Shown here: positions 35,683 through 44,387 of the stretch, piece by piece | Layout of the letters: the number at the start of each line of letters is the position of its first letter | How positions within the stretch are numbered: position 1 is the first letter of the stretch | Assembly (NCBI GenBank): GCA_031295385.1 | Contig: JAUMOL010000018.1 | Coordinates: 1 to 64,000, forward strand | Reading direction: 5' to 3' | DNA from: Collinsella sp. | GTDB lineage: Bacteria; Actinomycetota; Coriobacteriia; Coriobacteriales; Coriobacteriaceae | Length of the DNA stretch: 64,000 nt | Position numbers and translations under genes: made by a program | The notes under the pieces: generated by a model | Databases searched by the model: none | What the model saw: the letters and a program-made list of their open reading frames with translations, nothing else | Told to the model about the DNA's origin: nothing

Positions 35683-37668
35683 ATGAAGCTCGCGCTTGCA
35701 CAGATCGATATGCGCCTTGGGGATATTGGGGGCATTTGCGGCCGCATCGAGGACCAGGCTCGTCTGGCCCACGAGCGCGGGGCGCGCGTGCTGTGCGTTC
35801 CGGCTTCGCTCTTTATGGGTGCCATGCCCGGTGGCCTGGTGGGCGCTGCCGACTTTGAGCACGACGTGCTTGCCGGTTTGACTGGTGTCGCCGAGCGTAT
35901 CCAGGAGCTTGACATGATCTGCATCGTGCCCGTGGCGGTTTCGTTTGAGGGCCAGCCGCTGCTCGACTACATGATGCTCAAGGACGGTCATGTGGTGCCG
36001 GCGCGCTCGAGCATTGCCCTGCAGCGTGGCGAGAACAGCGACACGCGTTGGGCGCCGCCGGTGTTCGACGTGGACGGCGTGCGCATCGCCGTGATTTTTG
36101 ACTTGGACCGCGAACTCGAGATGTTGCCGACCGGTGTTGACCTCATTGCGTATTTCCAATTCAACGCGTTTGACATGACCGACCGTGAGACTGCCGCCAT
36201 TGCCGCCGTTCGCAGCGGCGCCTACCGCAAGATCGCATCCAAGCGCAGCGTGTGGTTTGCCTGCATGGCGCCGGTCGGTGCCTTTGACGAGTCGGTGTAT
36301 ACCGGCGGTTCGTTTGTGCTCGACGACTGCGGTCGCGTGGTGGCCCAGGCGCCGTGTTTTGAGGAGAGTCTGCTGGTTCAGGAGATTCAGCGCGGCGTGA
36401 TGCTCGATGCCCTGGAAGATCACGAACTGCCCGAGTTCCGTTCTGAAGAGTGGCTGTGGCAGGCGCTGGTGTTCGCCGTGCGCGACAACGCCCGAGCTCA
36501 CGGTGCTTCGCGTGCTGTGGTGGCACTCGAGGGTGACTTGCCGTCGTCCCTGCTGGCGGCGCTGGCCGTCGACGCTCTGGGCCCGCGCAATGTGATTGGC
36601 CTGGTGCTGGGGCGCAACCGTATCTTTACGCCGGCGCAGGAAGAGGCCGAGGCTGCCCGCTGTGCCGCCGTCCGCGCCATTGCCGAGCGCCTGCACATTC
36701 GCACTGTCGAGCGCGATGCACCGGATGCGGCGCGTGTGCTCGATCGCGACGTGTCGGCGGGCGATGCCGAGCGCCTACGCTCGCGCACGCTGGGTCTCAT
36801 GCTGGAGGACACGGCGCTCGAGCTGGGTGCGATGACGCTGAGCCCGCTGTCCAAAACCGAGTATGCGCTGGCGGCGCCGGCGCTTTGCGGCGGCTACCAG
36901 GGCGACTTTGCGCCCTTTGGCGATGTGTACCTGTCGACGCTTGAGTTTGTGGCGCGTGTGCGCAACCGCACGTCTGCCGTGGTACCCCAAGAGCTCGTGA
37001 CGCTCAACGCGGTGGAAGATTGTATGGAGCGCGTGCTGGCGCAGGCGCTCTCGACGCTCGACGGCCCGGTCGATATGCTCGACCGCGCGGCACAGCTGCT
37101 TGGCGGGCTTGAGCCGGGTGAGGTCGATGGCGCGCTCGAGGCGCACGTGGACTGCAATCGATCTTTCGACGACATCCCGATGGCCGCTGGCAAGCCTGAG
37201 GCTTGCTCGCTGCTGCTGATGCTCGTGCGCCAGGGCGAGGCTGCCCGCCGCATGTTGCCGATGGCGCCGATCGTCTCGGCCCGTTCGTTTGCCGAGCGTG
37301 CCTGGCCGTATATGCTCGCGTGGTCCGACCTGGGGCTGAGCGGCAAGGAGCGCATGACGGTCGATTCGCTGGCTCGCGCCGAGGTGCGTCGTTTTGCCGA
37401 CGAGGATACGAGCGAGCGCGTGCGAAACGAGATGATGGGCGTGCTGGGCGAGCTGCTGGGTATTTCGCCCGAGCAAATGGAGGAGCTGCGCTCTGAGGAC
37501 GGTCAGCGTCGTTTGCACGAGGGAATGAAAAAGTTCGAGGGCGAAGTTCAGGACGCCATCGATAAGATGATGGGCGGTCAGGGCGGCTCGCAAGGTAGTC
37601 CCCAGGGTGGCCCGATGCCGCATCCGCCGGTTGATCCGAGGCAGTTCCCATTCTTTAGCCAGAACTAG
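35683..37668 (+). CDS. NAD+ synthetase-like protein with degenerate catalytic sites
   Basis: The 661-residue protein follows the layout of glutamine-dependent NAD+ synthetase: N-terminal nitrilase fold (MKLALAQIDMRLGDIGGI) and a C-terminal NadE fold. Key residues differ from the family. The nitrilase Glu region reads VPASLFMGAMPGG instead of (F)PELxLTGYxPED; the Lys region reads RSSIALQRGENSD; the nucleophile Cys of ICEDxW is replaced (IAVIFDLDREL). The synthetase PP-loop SGGxDS reads VALEGDLPSSLLA. Later scaffold motifs persist loosely (LSKTEYALAAPALCGGYQGDF). So it is probably a pseudoenzyme or has a new function. The tail is Gly/Pro/Gln-rich. ATG 35683 is chosen for the GGAAAGGG site. Confidence 0.75.
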   Translation: MKLALAQIDMRLGDIGGICGRIEDQARLAHERGARVLCVPASLFMGAMPGGLVGAADFEHDVLAGLTGVAERIQELDMICIVPVAVSFEGQPLLDYMMLKDGHVVPARSSIALQRGENSDTRWAPPVFDVDGVRIAVIFDLDRELEMLPTGVDLIAYFQFNAFDMTDRETAAIAAVRSGAYRKIASKRSVWFACMAPVGAFDESVYTGGSFVLDDCGRVVAQAPCFEESLLVQEIQRGVMLDALEDHELPEFRSEEWLWQALVFAVRDNARAHGASRAVVALEGDLPSSLLAALAVDALGPRNVIGLVLGRNRIFTPAQEEAEAARCAAVRAIAERLHIRTVERDAPDAARVLDRDVSAGDAERLRSRTLGLMLEDTALELGAMTLSPLSKTEYALAAPALCGGYQGDFAPFGDVYLSTLEFVARVRNRTSAVVPQELVTLNAVEDCMERVLAQALSTLDGPVDMLDRAAQLLGGLEPGEVDGALEAHVDCNRSFDDIPMAAGKPEACSLLLMLVRQGEAARRMLPMAPIVSARSFAERAWPYMLAWSDLGLSGKERMTVDSLARAEVRRFADEDTSERVRNEMMGVLGELLGISPEQMEELRSEDGQRRLHEGMKKFEGEVQDAIDKMMGGQGGSQGSPQGGPMPHPPVDPRQFPFFSQN

Positions 37669-37716
37669 GGCAGAAGCAATCTTGCTTTAAGCATCTTGGC
37701 CCCGTTGTGTTATTCT

Positions 37717-37730
37717 AGAACAGACGTTCG
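37717..37730. promoter_or_regulatory. LexA (SOS) box upstream of ruvCAB
   Basis: AGAACAGACGTTCG matches the Gram-positive SOS consensus CGAACRNRYGTTYG at all but the first base. It lies 56 bp upstream of the ruvC start, next to TATTCT (37711-37716), a possible -10 with TTAAGC (37687) as -35. LexA binding here would block transcription, fitting SOS induction of ruvCAB. Confidence 0.65.
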
Positions 37731-37785
37731 TGAATGATGCGCGGGGCCTTGTCTTGCGCTGTGGTTGTGGCGAGGGGAGGTTGGC

Positions 37786-38307
37786 TTGGTTATCTTGGGC
37801 ATCGACCCCGGTTTGGCTCATACGGGTTGGGGGATTATCGAGGAGCGGCGTGGCGAGGTTCGCTGCCGTGCCTATGGCTGCATCGAGACCAGCGCGGGCA
37901 GCCCGCTCGCGGTGCGCCTGTCGCATATCGCCCGTGACCTTAAGGATGTCGTCGAGCGTTATCGACCCGACACGGCTGCTGTCGAGAGCATCTACTTTGG
38001 CGCCAACGTTCGTTCGGCCATTCCCACGGCGCATGCCCGCGGCGCTGCGCTTGTGGCGCTTTCGGAGTGCGCGCTCGAGATTGGCGAGTACACGCCCATG
38101 CAGATCAAACAGGCCGTGGTGGGCACCGGCGCCGCGGACAAGCGGCAGGTCGCCTACATGGTACGCACGCTAACACAGCTCGACCACGACCCGCATCCCG
38201 ACCATGCCGCCGATGCCCTGGCCTGCGCCATCTGCCACGTTAACCTCAGCCGCACCCGGGCGCTTACCGGCGGCGAGTTCTATCAACAGAGAGGAACCGG
38301 ATACTGA
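37786..38307 (+). CDS. ruvC: Holliday junction resolvase RuvC
   Basis: The 173-residue endonuclease cuts Holliday junctions as a dimer. Catalytic acids are seen in LGIDPGLAHTG (Asp ~6), AVESIYF (Glu), and HPDHAADALACA (late Asp residues). A TTG start at 37786 is chosen: GAGGGGAGG lies 5 bases upstream and the protein then begins VILGIDPG as in the family. First gene of ruvCAB; its stop overlaps the ruvA start (TGATG). Confidence 0.92.
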   Translation: MVILGIDPGLAHTGWGIIEERRGEVRCRAYGCIETSAGSPLAVRLSHIARDLKDVVERYRPDTAAVESIYFGANVRSAIPTAHARGAALVALSECALEIGEYTPMQIKQAVVGTGAADKRQVAYMVRTLTQLDHDPHPDHAADALACAICHVNLSRTRALTGGEFYQQRGTGY

Positions 38308-38927
38308 TGATCTCCCAGCTCCATGGAACGCTTGTCGAGGCCACGATGAGCTCGGCCGTTGTCGATGTATCGGGCGTTGGCTTTGAGCTCGGCATCTCGG
38401 GCAGCACTGCGGCCACGTTGCCGACGCCCGGCGGCGAGGTCCGCCTCTACACGCGTATGCAGGTGCGCGAGGACGCCATGACGCTTTTCGGTTTTTCCTC
38501 TAAGGATGAGCGCACGATGTTCGATCGACTCGTGTCCGTCTCGGGCGTTGGCCCGCGCTTGGCGCTCGCCGTGCTTTCCACTTATACCGTGGGGCAGCTG
38601 TATTCGCTGGTGATGGCCGAGGACGACAAGGGCATGGCCAAGGTACCCGGTGTGGGCAAAAAGACAGCTCAGCGCCTGATCCTGGAACTCAAGAGCACCT
38701 TTGCCAAGGATAAGGGCTTTGTGCCGGTCGACGTGATTCCCAGACAGGTTGCGATTCCCGTGCCCGCTGCCGCTCCCTCGGCGATCGATGATGCCCGTGC
38801 GGCACTCCTTTCCATGGGCTTTAGCCCGCAGGAGACCGATGTTGCCCTGAGCGGGTATGATGGGCAGAATATGCGTGTCGAGGACCTGCTCGGCGCGGCG
38901 CTTAAGCGACTCGGAATGGATGCGTGA
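38307..38927 (+). CDS. ruvA: Holliday junction branch migration protein RuvA
   Basis: The 206-residue protein binds four-way junctions and loads RuvB. Domain I OB fold (MISQLHGTLVEATMSSAVVDVSGVGFEL), two HhH motifs (VSVSGVGPRLALAVLST and VPGVGKKTAQRLILEL) and a C-terminal RuvB-contacting domain (AIDDARAALLSMGFSPQETDVAL) are in the usual order and length. The start overlaps the ruvC stop and the stop overlaps the ruvB start, so the three are translationally coupled. Confidence 0.95.
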   Translation: MISQLHGTLVEATMSSAVVDVSGVGFELGISGSTAATLPTPGGEVRLYTRMQVREDAMTLFGFSSKDERTMFDRLVSVSGVGPRLALAVLSTYTVGQLYSLVMAEDDKGMAKVPGVGKKTAQRLILELKSTFAKDKGFVPVDVIPRQVAIPVPAAAPSAIDDARAALLSMGFSPQETDVALSGYDGQNMRVEDLLGAALKRLGMDA

Positions 38928-39994
38928 TGTGGGAAGCCGATGACTCTCAGGACCTGTGGGCGACGCCCGGCAACTCGCCGGCGGCATCCATGGCGCACGG
39001 CGAGCGCATGGTGGGCTCGGAGCTGACGGCCGAGGACCTCGATGTCGACCGCACTTTGCGCCCCCAGCGCCTGGACGACTACTGCGGCCAGGAGCACATC
39101 AAGCAGAGCCTGCGCGTGTTGATCGAAGCGGCGCAGAGCCGTGGCGAGACGCTCGACCACGTGATTTTCTCGGGTCCTCCGGGCCTGGGCAAGACCACGC
39201 TGGCCACCGTTATCGCCAACGAGCTGGGCGCTCAGATCAAGACCACGAGTGGCCCTGCCATCGCGCGCACGGGCGACCTGGCGGCCATCCTTACTAACTT
39301 GCAGCCGGGTGATGTGCTGTTTATCGACGAGATCCACCGCCTCAACCGTTCGGTCGAGGAGGTCCTGTACCCCGCGATGGAGGACTTTGCCCTCGATATC
39401 GTGATTGGCAAGGGTCCGGCGGCGCGCTCGATTCGCCTGGATATTCCCAAGTTTACGTTGGTAGCGGCAACGACCCGCTCAGGCATGTTGACCGGCCCGT
39501 TGCGCGACCGCTTTGGCATTTCATATCGCCTGGATTACTACACGGTCGAGGAGCTCGCGCAGATTGTGACGCGCTCGGCGACTATCCTGGGCGTGACGAT
39601 CGACCATCCCAGTGCACTCGAGATCGGCTCGCGTTCGCGCGGCACGCCACGTCTTGCCAACCGTCTGCTCAAGCGCGTGCGCGATTACGCACAGGTGCGC
39701 GGCAACGGCCCCATCGAGCTCGATATCTGTCGCCAGGCGCTCGAGTTCTTCGAGATCGACGAACTCGGTCTGGACTGGATGGATATTCGCATTTTGGAGA
39801 CGCTCGCCAAGACGTTTTCCGGTCGTGCCGTGGGACTTACGACCCTTGCCAGCGCGGTGGGCGAGGACCCGGGCACGCTCGAGGATGTCTATGAGCCCTA
39901 TTTGCTGCAGTGCGGGTTGATGATTCGTACGCCGCAGGGCCGTCAGGCAACCCTTCGCACCTTTGAGCACCTCGGGATTGAACCTACCGTTTAG
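38927..39994 (+). CDS. ruvB: Holliday junction branch migration ATPase RuvB
   Basis: The 355-residue AAA+ motor drives branch migration. Walker A GPPGLGKTTLA, Walker B LFIDEIHRLNR, sensor region VAATTRSGMLTGPLRDRFG with the arginine finger, and the winged-helix end (LMIRTPQGRQATLRTFEHLGI) are all present. The N-terminus carries ~45 extra residues before the conserved LRPQRLDDYCGQ. ATG 38927 overlaps the ruvA stop; GTG 38924 is also possible. Confidence 0.95.
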   Translation: MWEADDSQDLWATPGNSPAASMAHGERMVGSELTAEDLDVDRTLRPQRLDDYCGQEHIKQSLRVLIEAAQSRGETLDHVIFSGPPGLGKTTLATVIANELGAQIKTTSGPAIARTGDLAAILTNLQPGDVLFIDEIHRLNRSVEEVLYPAMEDFALDIVIGKGPAARSIRLDIPKFTLVAATTRSGMLTGPLRDRFGISYRLDYYTVEELAQIVTRSATILGVTIDHPSALEIGSRSRGTPRLANRLLKRVRDYAQVRGNGPIELDICRQALEFFEIDELGLDWMDIRILETLAKTFSGRAVGLTTLASAVGEDPGTLEDVYEPYLLQCGLMIRTPQGRQATLRTFEHLGIEPTV

Positions 39995-40069
39995 GGCTCT
40001 TTGTTTTGGCTAGTCTGTAGGCTATCGCTGAGCATTGGATAAACATATCGCCATTCATCGGTTACGGGT

Positions 40070-40098
40070 GTTTTACTATTGCGCGCCCGTGCTATGCT
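40070..40098 (+). promoter_or_regulatory. Possible promoter of fhs
   Basis: TATGCT (40093-40098) lies 17 bases after GTTTTA (40070-40075) and about 41 bases before the fhs start. The -35 match is poor. Confidence 0.3.
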
Positions 40099-40138
40099 GA
40101 ATTGGTCTTTTTCTCATTCGGTAACGAAAGGACCGCCC

Positions 40139-41806
40139 ATGCCTACTGACATCGAAATCGCACGTTCCGTCACGCCGCTGCCCATTACCGAGGTGGCTAA
40201 GAACGCCGGCGTCGACGTAAAGCACCTGATTCCGTACGGCTTCGACAAGGCTAAGGTTGACTATTCACTGCTCAACGAGCCGACCGATCACCAGGCCAAG
40301 CTCGTCCTCGTGACCGCTATCAACCCAACGCCAGCGGGCGAGGGCAAGACCACCACGACCATCGGTCTGGCCGACGGCCTGCGTCGTCGCGGTGTCAAGA
40401 GCGCCGTGGCCCTGCGCGAGCCTTCGCTCGGCCCCGTCTTTGGCGTTAAGGGCGGTGCAGCCGGCGGCGGCTGGGCTCAGGTCATCCCCATGGAGGATAT
40501 CAACCTGCACTTTACCGGTGACTTCCATGCCATCGGTGCTGCCAACAACCTGCTGGCCGCCATGCTTGATAACCACATCCAGCAGGGCAATCAGCTCGGT
40601 ATTGACGTTAAGCGCATCACTTGGAAGCGCGTCGTCGATATGAACGACCGTCAGCTGCGCCACGTCATCGACGGCATTGGCGGTAAGGCTCAGGGCGTGC
40701 CGCGCGAGGACGGCTTCGATATCACCGTCGCCTCCGAGGTCATGGCAATCCTGTGCCTGTCTACGAGCATCAGCGATCTCAAGGAGCGCCTGGGCGAGAT
40801 TGTCGTCGGCTATAGCTTTGCCGGCGAGCCCGTCCGTGCCCGCGACCTTAAGGCCCAGGGTGCCATGGCCGCGTTGCTTAAGGACGCGCTCAAGCCCAAC
40901 CTGGTGCAAACGCTCGAGGGCACGCCCGCGTTTGTCCACGGCGGTCCCTTCGCCAACATTGCCCACGGCTGCAACTCCATCATGGCTACGCGCATGGCCA
41001 TGCGTTTTGGCGATGTCGCCATTACCGAGGCCGGCTTCGGCGCCGATCTGGGCGCCGAAAAGTTCCTCGACATTAAGTGCCGCATGACGGGCGTTCGCCC
41101 CAGCGCCGTCGTGGTCGTCGCCACTGCCCGCGCGCTTAAGTACAACGGTGGCGTCGCCAAGGCCGACCTCAACGAGGAGAACCTCGAGGCACTCAAGGCT
41201 GGCATGCCCAACCTGCTGCGTCACGTCGACAACATCCAGAACGTTTATGGTCTGCCCTGCGTGGTCGCCATCAACCGCTTCCCGACGGACACCGAGGCCG
41301 AGCTTGCGCTCATCGAGTCCGAGTGCCAGAAGCTCGGCGTCAACGTTAAGCTTTCCGAGGTCTGGGCCAAGGGCGGCGAGGGTGCGCTCGACCTGGCCGA
41401 TGAGGTCATGCGTCTGATTGAGCAGCCGAGCGAGCTCAAGTTTGCCTATGAGGACGGCGCTGATGTCGCTGATGCCCTCGAGGCCGTTGCCACCAAGGTC
41501 TACCGCGCCGACGGCGTTGACTTTACGCCGGCCGCCAAGCGCCAGCTCGCCGAGCTGCGCGAGAATGGCTTTGGCAACCTGCCGGTGTGCGTCGCCAAGA
41601 CGCAGTACAGCTTTAGCGACAACGCCAAGGCCCTGGGCGCTCCCGAGAACTTCCGTATCACTGTGCGTGAGCTCAAGGTTTCTGCCGGCGCCCACTTTGT
41701 GGTCGCGCTGACCGGCAGCGTTCTGACCATGCCCGGCCTGCCCAAGGTTCCCGCGGCCGAGAACATCGACGTCGACAACGACGGCAACATCACCGGCCTG
41801 TTCTAA
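40139..41806 (+). CDS. fhs: Formate-tetrahydrofolate ligase
   Basis: The 555-residue enzyme joins formate to tetrahydrofolate with ATP, feeding one-carbon metabolism. The P-loop TPAGEGKTTTTIGL (~63-76), EPSLGPVFGVKGGAAGGG, and the substrate region FVHGGPFANIAHGCNSIMAT are characteristic, and the length matches the family. GAAAGGA lies 6 bases before ATG 40139. Codon use suggests high expression. It is monocistronic, with an intrinsic terminator. No other acetogenesis genes are seen, so a biosynthetic role is more likely. Confidence 0.95.
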   Translation: MPTDIEIARSVTPLPITEVAKNAGVDVKHLIPYGFDKAKVDYSLLNEPTDHQAKLVLVTAINPTPAGEGKTTTTIGLADGLRRRGVKSAVALREPSLGPVFGVKGGAAGGGWAQVIPMEDINLHFTGDFHAIGAANNLLAAMLDNHIQQGNQLGIDVKRITWKRVVDMNDRQLRHVIDGIGGKAQGVPREDGFDITVASEVMAILCLSTSISDLKERLGEIVVGYSFAGEPVRARDLKAQGAMAALLKDALKPNLVQTLEGTPAFVHGGPFANIAHGCNSIMATRMAMRFGDVAITEAGFGADLGAEKFLDIKCRMTGVRPSAVVVVATARALKYNGGVAKADLNEENLEALKAGMPNLLRHVDNIQNVYGLPCVVAINRFPTDTEAELALIESECQKLGVNVKLSEVWAKGGEGALDLADEVMRLIEQPSELKFAYEDGADVADALEAVATKVYRADGVDFTPAAKRQLAELRENGFGNLPVCVAKTQYSFSDNAKALGAPENFRITVRELKVSAGAHFVVALTGSVLTMPGLPKVPAAENIDVDNDGNITGLF

Positions 41807-41831
41807 ACCTGCTGCTCATAGCCGCTTGCGC

Positions 41832-41867
41832 GCCCCGCCGTGCCCACAAGGCCCGGCGGGGCTTTTT
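41832..41867 (+). terminator. Intrinsic terminator of fhs
   Basis: GCCCCGCCG (41832-41840) pairs with CGGCGGGGC (41854-41862), followed by TTTTT. Confidence 0.85.
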
Positions 41868-41985
41868 GATCCTTAGGCCCGCGCATGTCTTGTAGATACC
41901 GACGGACTCTGCCCATCATAGGCTTTTGCGCGGGTAGAATGCATGGATAACTTGAGGCTCACGCGCGACGGAAAGGAATCGTTGC

Positions 41986-42975
41986 ATGGATCAGGACAAG
42001 ACAACCGTGATGGGCGGCTACGGTTCCGCGCAGGCTGGCGATAGCGCCGATGCGACCCGCGTTGTTCCCAACCCCGGTTATACCGACCCCGCCGCGACGC
42101 AGCCTTCTGCCGAGCCCACCCGGGTTATGGGCTATGGAGACACGGCGCAGGATTCTTGCGCTGCATCTTCGCAAGGCCCCTATGGCAACGCAGCTCCGGA
42201 TCCGTTTGATTACGCGCCGCAGGATTCTTATGCTGCCTCGACGCCGAATCCCTATGATGACCTGCCGCAAAATCCCATTCCGCAGCCTCAGCAGACGACG
42301 TATATGCCTCGTACGGCGCAGCCTCGCTACGAGTCGCGCGAGCCGTATCGCGAGTACCCCAAGTCGATTCCGCAATATGGCGAGGACGAGGAGAAGAGGC
42401 CGTCGCGTTCGTCGAGCGTGATCAAGAAGATCCTCATCGTGCTGGCGATCTTCTTTGCGCTGTCGGTTGTGTTTGCCATCGTGTCGGGCATGCTCAACAA
42501 GCGGGGGAGCTCAACGGCCGATACCGCTGCCGAGCAAACCGAGTCCGCCTCGTCTAGCACCGTCGATCTGAGCGATATCCCGGGGCAGTACTGGTCCAAC
42601 GCCAAGAAGCTTCTCAAGTCGCGCGGCGCTGATCTTTCGAATGCCGTGGTCCTGACTGATGATGGCTCAACGCCCGTCGTCGATGCCAACTGGGTCGTTA
42701 CTTCTGCCTACTATAACGACAGCGGCAACCTCGAAATTCAACTCACGCACAAGAACAGCTCGGGCAACTCGTCCGACGGACAAAGCGGTACCGACAGCTC
42801 GAGCTCCAATACGCTGGAGGACTTGAGCAACAAGGCACAGGAGTTGGGAGACAAGGCGCAAGAGCTGGGCGACACGGCACAAAACCTGGGCGATACCGCG
42901 CAGAACTTGGGCGGCATGGCGACGGATGCCTGGAACGCCCTGCAAAACGGCATCTCGGGCGCGCAGGGAAACTAG
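41986..42975 (+). CDS. Single-pass membrane protein of unknown function
   Basis: This 329-residue protein is not recognised. Residues ~1-140 are a Pro/Gln/Tyr-rich cytoplasmic tail with repeated short motifs (TTVMGGYG, TRVVPNPGY, TRVMGYGD). One TM helix follows (KKILIVLAIFFALSVVFAIV, ~146-165). The extracytoplasmic part starts with a Ser/Thr-rich linker, then a small domain (DIPGQYWSNAKKLLKSRGADLSNAVVL) and ends with four 7-residue repeats (AQELGDK, AQELGDT, AQNLGDT, AQNLGGM), likely a helix or coiled coil. AAGGAAT precedes ATG 41986. Similar TVMGG-type tails are known in actinobacterial signalling proteins, but nothing specific can be claimed. Confidence 0.7.
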   Translation: MDQDKTTVMGGYGSAQAGDSADATRVVPNPGYTDPAATQPSAEPTRVMGYGDTAQDSCAASSQGPYGNAAPDPFDYAPQDSYAASTPNPYDDLPQNPIPQPQQTTYMPRTAQPRYESREPYREYPKSIPQYGEDEEKRPSRSSSVIKKILIVLAIFFALSVVFAIVSGMLNKRGSSTADTAAEQTESASSSTVDLSDIPGQYWSNAKKLLKSRGADLSNAVVLTDDGSTPVVDANWVVTSAYYNDSGNLEIQLTHKNSSGNSSDGQSGTDSSSSNTLEDLSNKAQELGDKAQELGDTAQNLGDTAQNLGGMATDAWNALQNGISGAQGN

Positions 42976-42987
42976 CTGTTAAGCAGG

Positions 42988-44169
42988 CTACAGCTGCTCG
43001 GCCGGACGGTCGGGCGAGCTAAAGCCCGAGTCAAACGTAACGACGCATGAGGCATCGGGCCGGCGCTCGTGCACGATGCGCGTGACGAGCTCCAGCAGCT
43101 CCTCGTCGGATATGTCAAAGCCGTCGGGACGCACCAGGTCAAACGAAACGAACCCGTCGTGCTCGTGCAGGTCGTGGATGGAGAGCGCGGGATCGATCTG
43201 CATGACGCCGCGCTTGACCCAGCCGCGCAGGTCGTCGCCGGTGGTGGCGATGGGGTCGCAGTGCAGCGTGATGCCGATGCCCATCTGGCGCTTGATGTCG
43301 TGCTCGATGGTGTCCAGAATCTCGTGGTGCTCAAACGCGTCGCCCTCGCCGGGCATCTCCACGTGGGCGCTGGCAAACTGACGACCGGGGCCGTAGTCGT
43401 GCACCATGAGGTCGTGTGTGCCCAAGACCTGCGGATAGGACATGATCTTGTCGCGGATTGCCTGGACGAGCTTGGGGTCGGGCGCTTGCCCCAGCAACGG
43501 GCTGATGGCGTCGCGCACCAGGCCCAGACCGCTGATGCAGATGAAGACGCCCACACCCAGGCCTGCCCAGCCATCGAGATCAAAGCCGGTCGTCTGCGAA
43601 ATAAGCGCCGCCACCAAGACCGAGCCCGAGGTGATGACGTCGTTTTTGGAGTCCTGCGCCGTGGCGATGAGCGTCTCCGAGTCGATGCGATCGCCCAGCG
43701 TGCGGTTGAACGCTGCCATCCAGAGCTTAACGAGCATGGACGTAGCCAGTGCCGCAAGGGAAATAAACGTGTAAGCGGTGGGCGAGGGCTTGATGATCTT
43801 GGTGACCGACTCGAGAATCAGGTTGATGCCGACGGCGCAAACCAGGACGGCGACGAACAGGCCGGCTAGGTACTCATAGCGACCGTGGCCATAGGGGTGG
43901 CCTTCGTCTGCCGGGCGGCTGGCAAGGCGGAACCCGAGCAGACTCACGATGTTGCTCGAGGCATCGGAGAGGTTGTTGAAAGCGTCGGCGATGAGGGAGA
44001 CGGAGCCGGCGAGCAGGCCCGCGATGCCCTTGGCCAGGCACAGGGTGATGTTGAGGCCAATGCAGACGAGGCTTGCGGAAAAGCCCGCGTTGGTGCGGCA
44101 AGATGCATCGACCGGCTCGCTCTCGCTGCCGGGAACAAGCGTATGTACCAGCCGATTTACAAATAGCAT
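42988..44169 (-). CDS. Cation diffusion facilitator (CDF) metal transporter
   Basis: The 393-residue protein exports divalent cations by proton antiport. Six TM segments are predicted; metal-site acids lie in LIADAFNNLSDASSN (TM2) and ATAQDSKNDVITS (TM5), and the conserved RPADEGHPYGHGRYEYL loop is present. The C-terminal cytoplasmic domain is long (~150 residues, with HDLMVHDYGPGRQFASAHVEM and a GD-AFEHHEILDTIE region). ATG 44169 has GAGGA upstream; the longer frame to 44328 has none. The metal (Zn, Mn, Fe, Co) cannot be assigned. Divergent from the zinc-ribbon gene, convergent with the preceding one. Confidence 0.87.
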   Translation of the reverse strand: MLFVNRLVHTLVPGSESEPVDASCRTNAGFSASLVCIGLNITLCLAKGIAGLLAGSVSLIADAFNNLSDASSNIVSLLGFRLASRPADEGHPYGHGRYEYLAGLFVAVLVCAVGINLILESVTKIIKPSPTAYTFISLAALATSMLVKLWMAAFNRTLGDRIDSETLIATAQDSKNDVITSGSVLVAALISQTTGFDLDGWAGLGVGVFICISGLGLVRDAISPLLGQAPDPKLVQAIRDKIMSYPQVLGTHDLMVHDYGPGRQFASAHVEMPGEGDAFEHHEILDTIEHDIKRQMGIGITLHCDPIATTGDDLRGWVKRGVMQIDPALSIHDLHEHDGFVSFDLVRPDGFDISDEELLELVTRIVHERRPDASCVVTFDSGFSSPDRPAEQL

Positions 44170-44340
44170 AGCGGTCGTCCTCACAATCATGTTTAAGGGG
44201 ATAGTGTAGCTCGCGCGGGGGCGCCGTGCACCGATGCTCAGAAAATGCAGCAATAGTCTGCCGGTGCTAACGAGCGAGCCTTCTCGTCTGCATGGGTGGT
44301 CCATTTTGGGCCACATGGGTATGGGCATGTGCCTGCTTGC

Positions 44341-44359
44341 TCGACATACTTAATGTCGA
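44341..44359. promoter_or_regulatory. TCGACAT-ACTTA-ATGTCGA palindrome upstream of the zinc-ribbon gene
   Basis: Perfect 7-bp arms around 5 bases, 28 bp before the start codon. It may be an operator or a leader hairpin. It does not fit the LexA consensus. Confidence 0.35.
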
Positions 44360-44387
44360 CAGCCCCTGTGCAAAGGAGGACGTTTCC

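Noticed and set aside
39995..40138. Possible folate (THF) riboswitch before fhs
   Set aside because: The leader is short and no conserved THF-riboswitch core could be recognised by eye.
40265..41695. 476-codon frame antisense to fhs
   Set aside because: Shadow of a highly codon-biased gene; no start signals.
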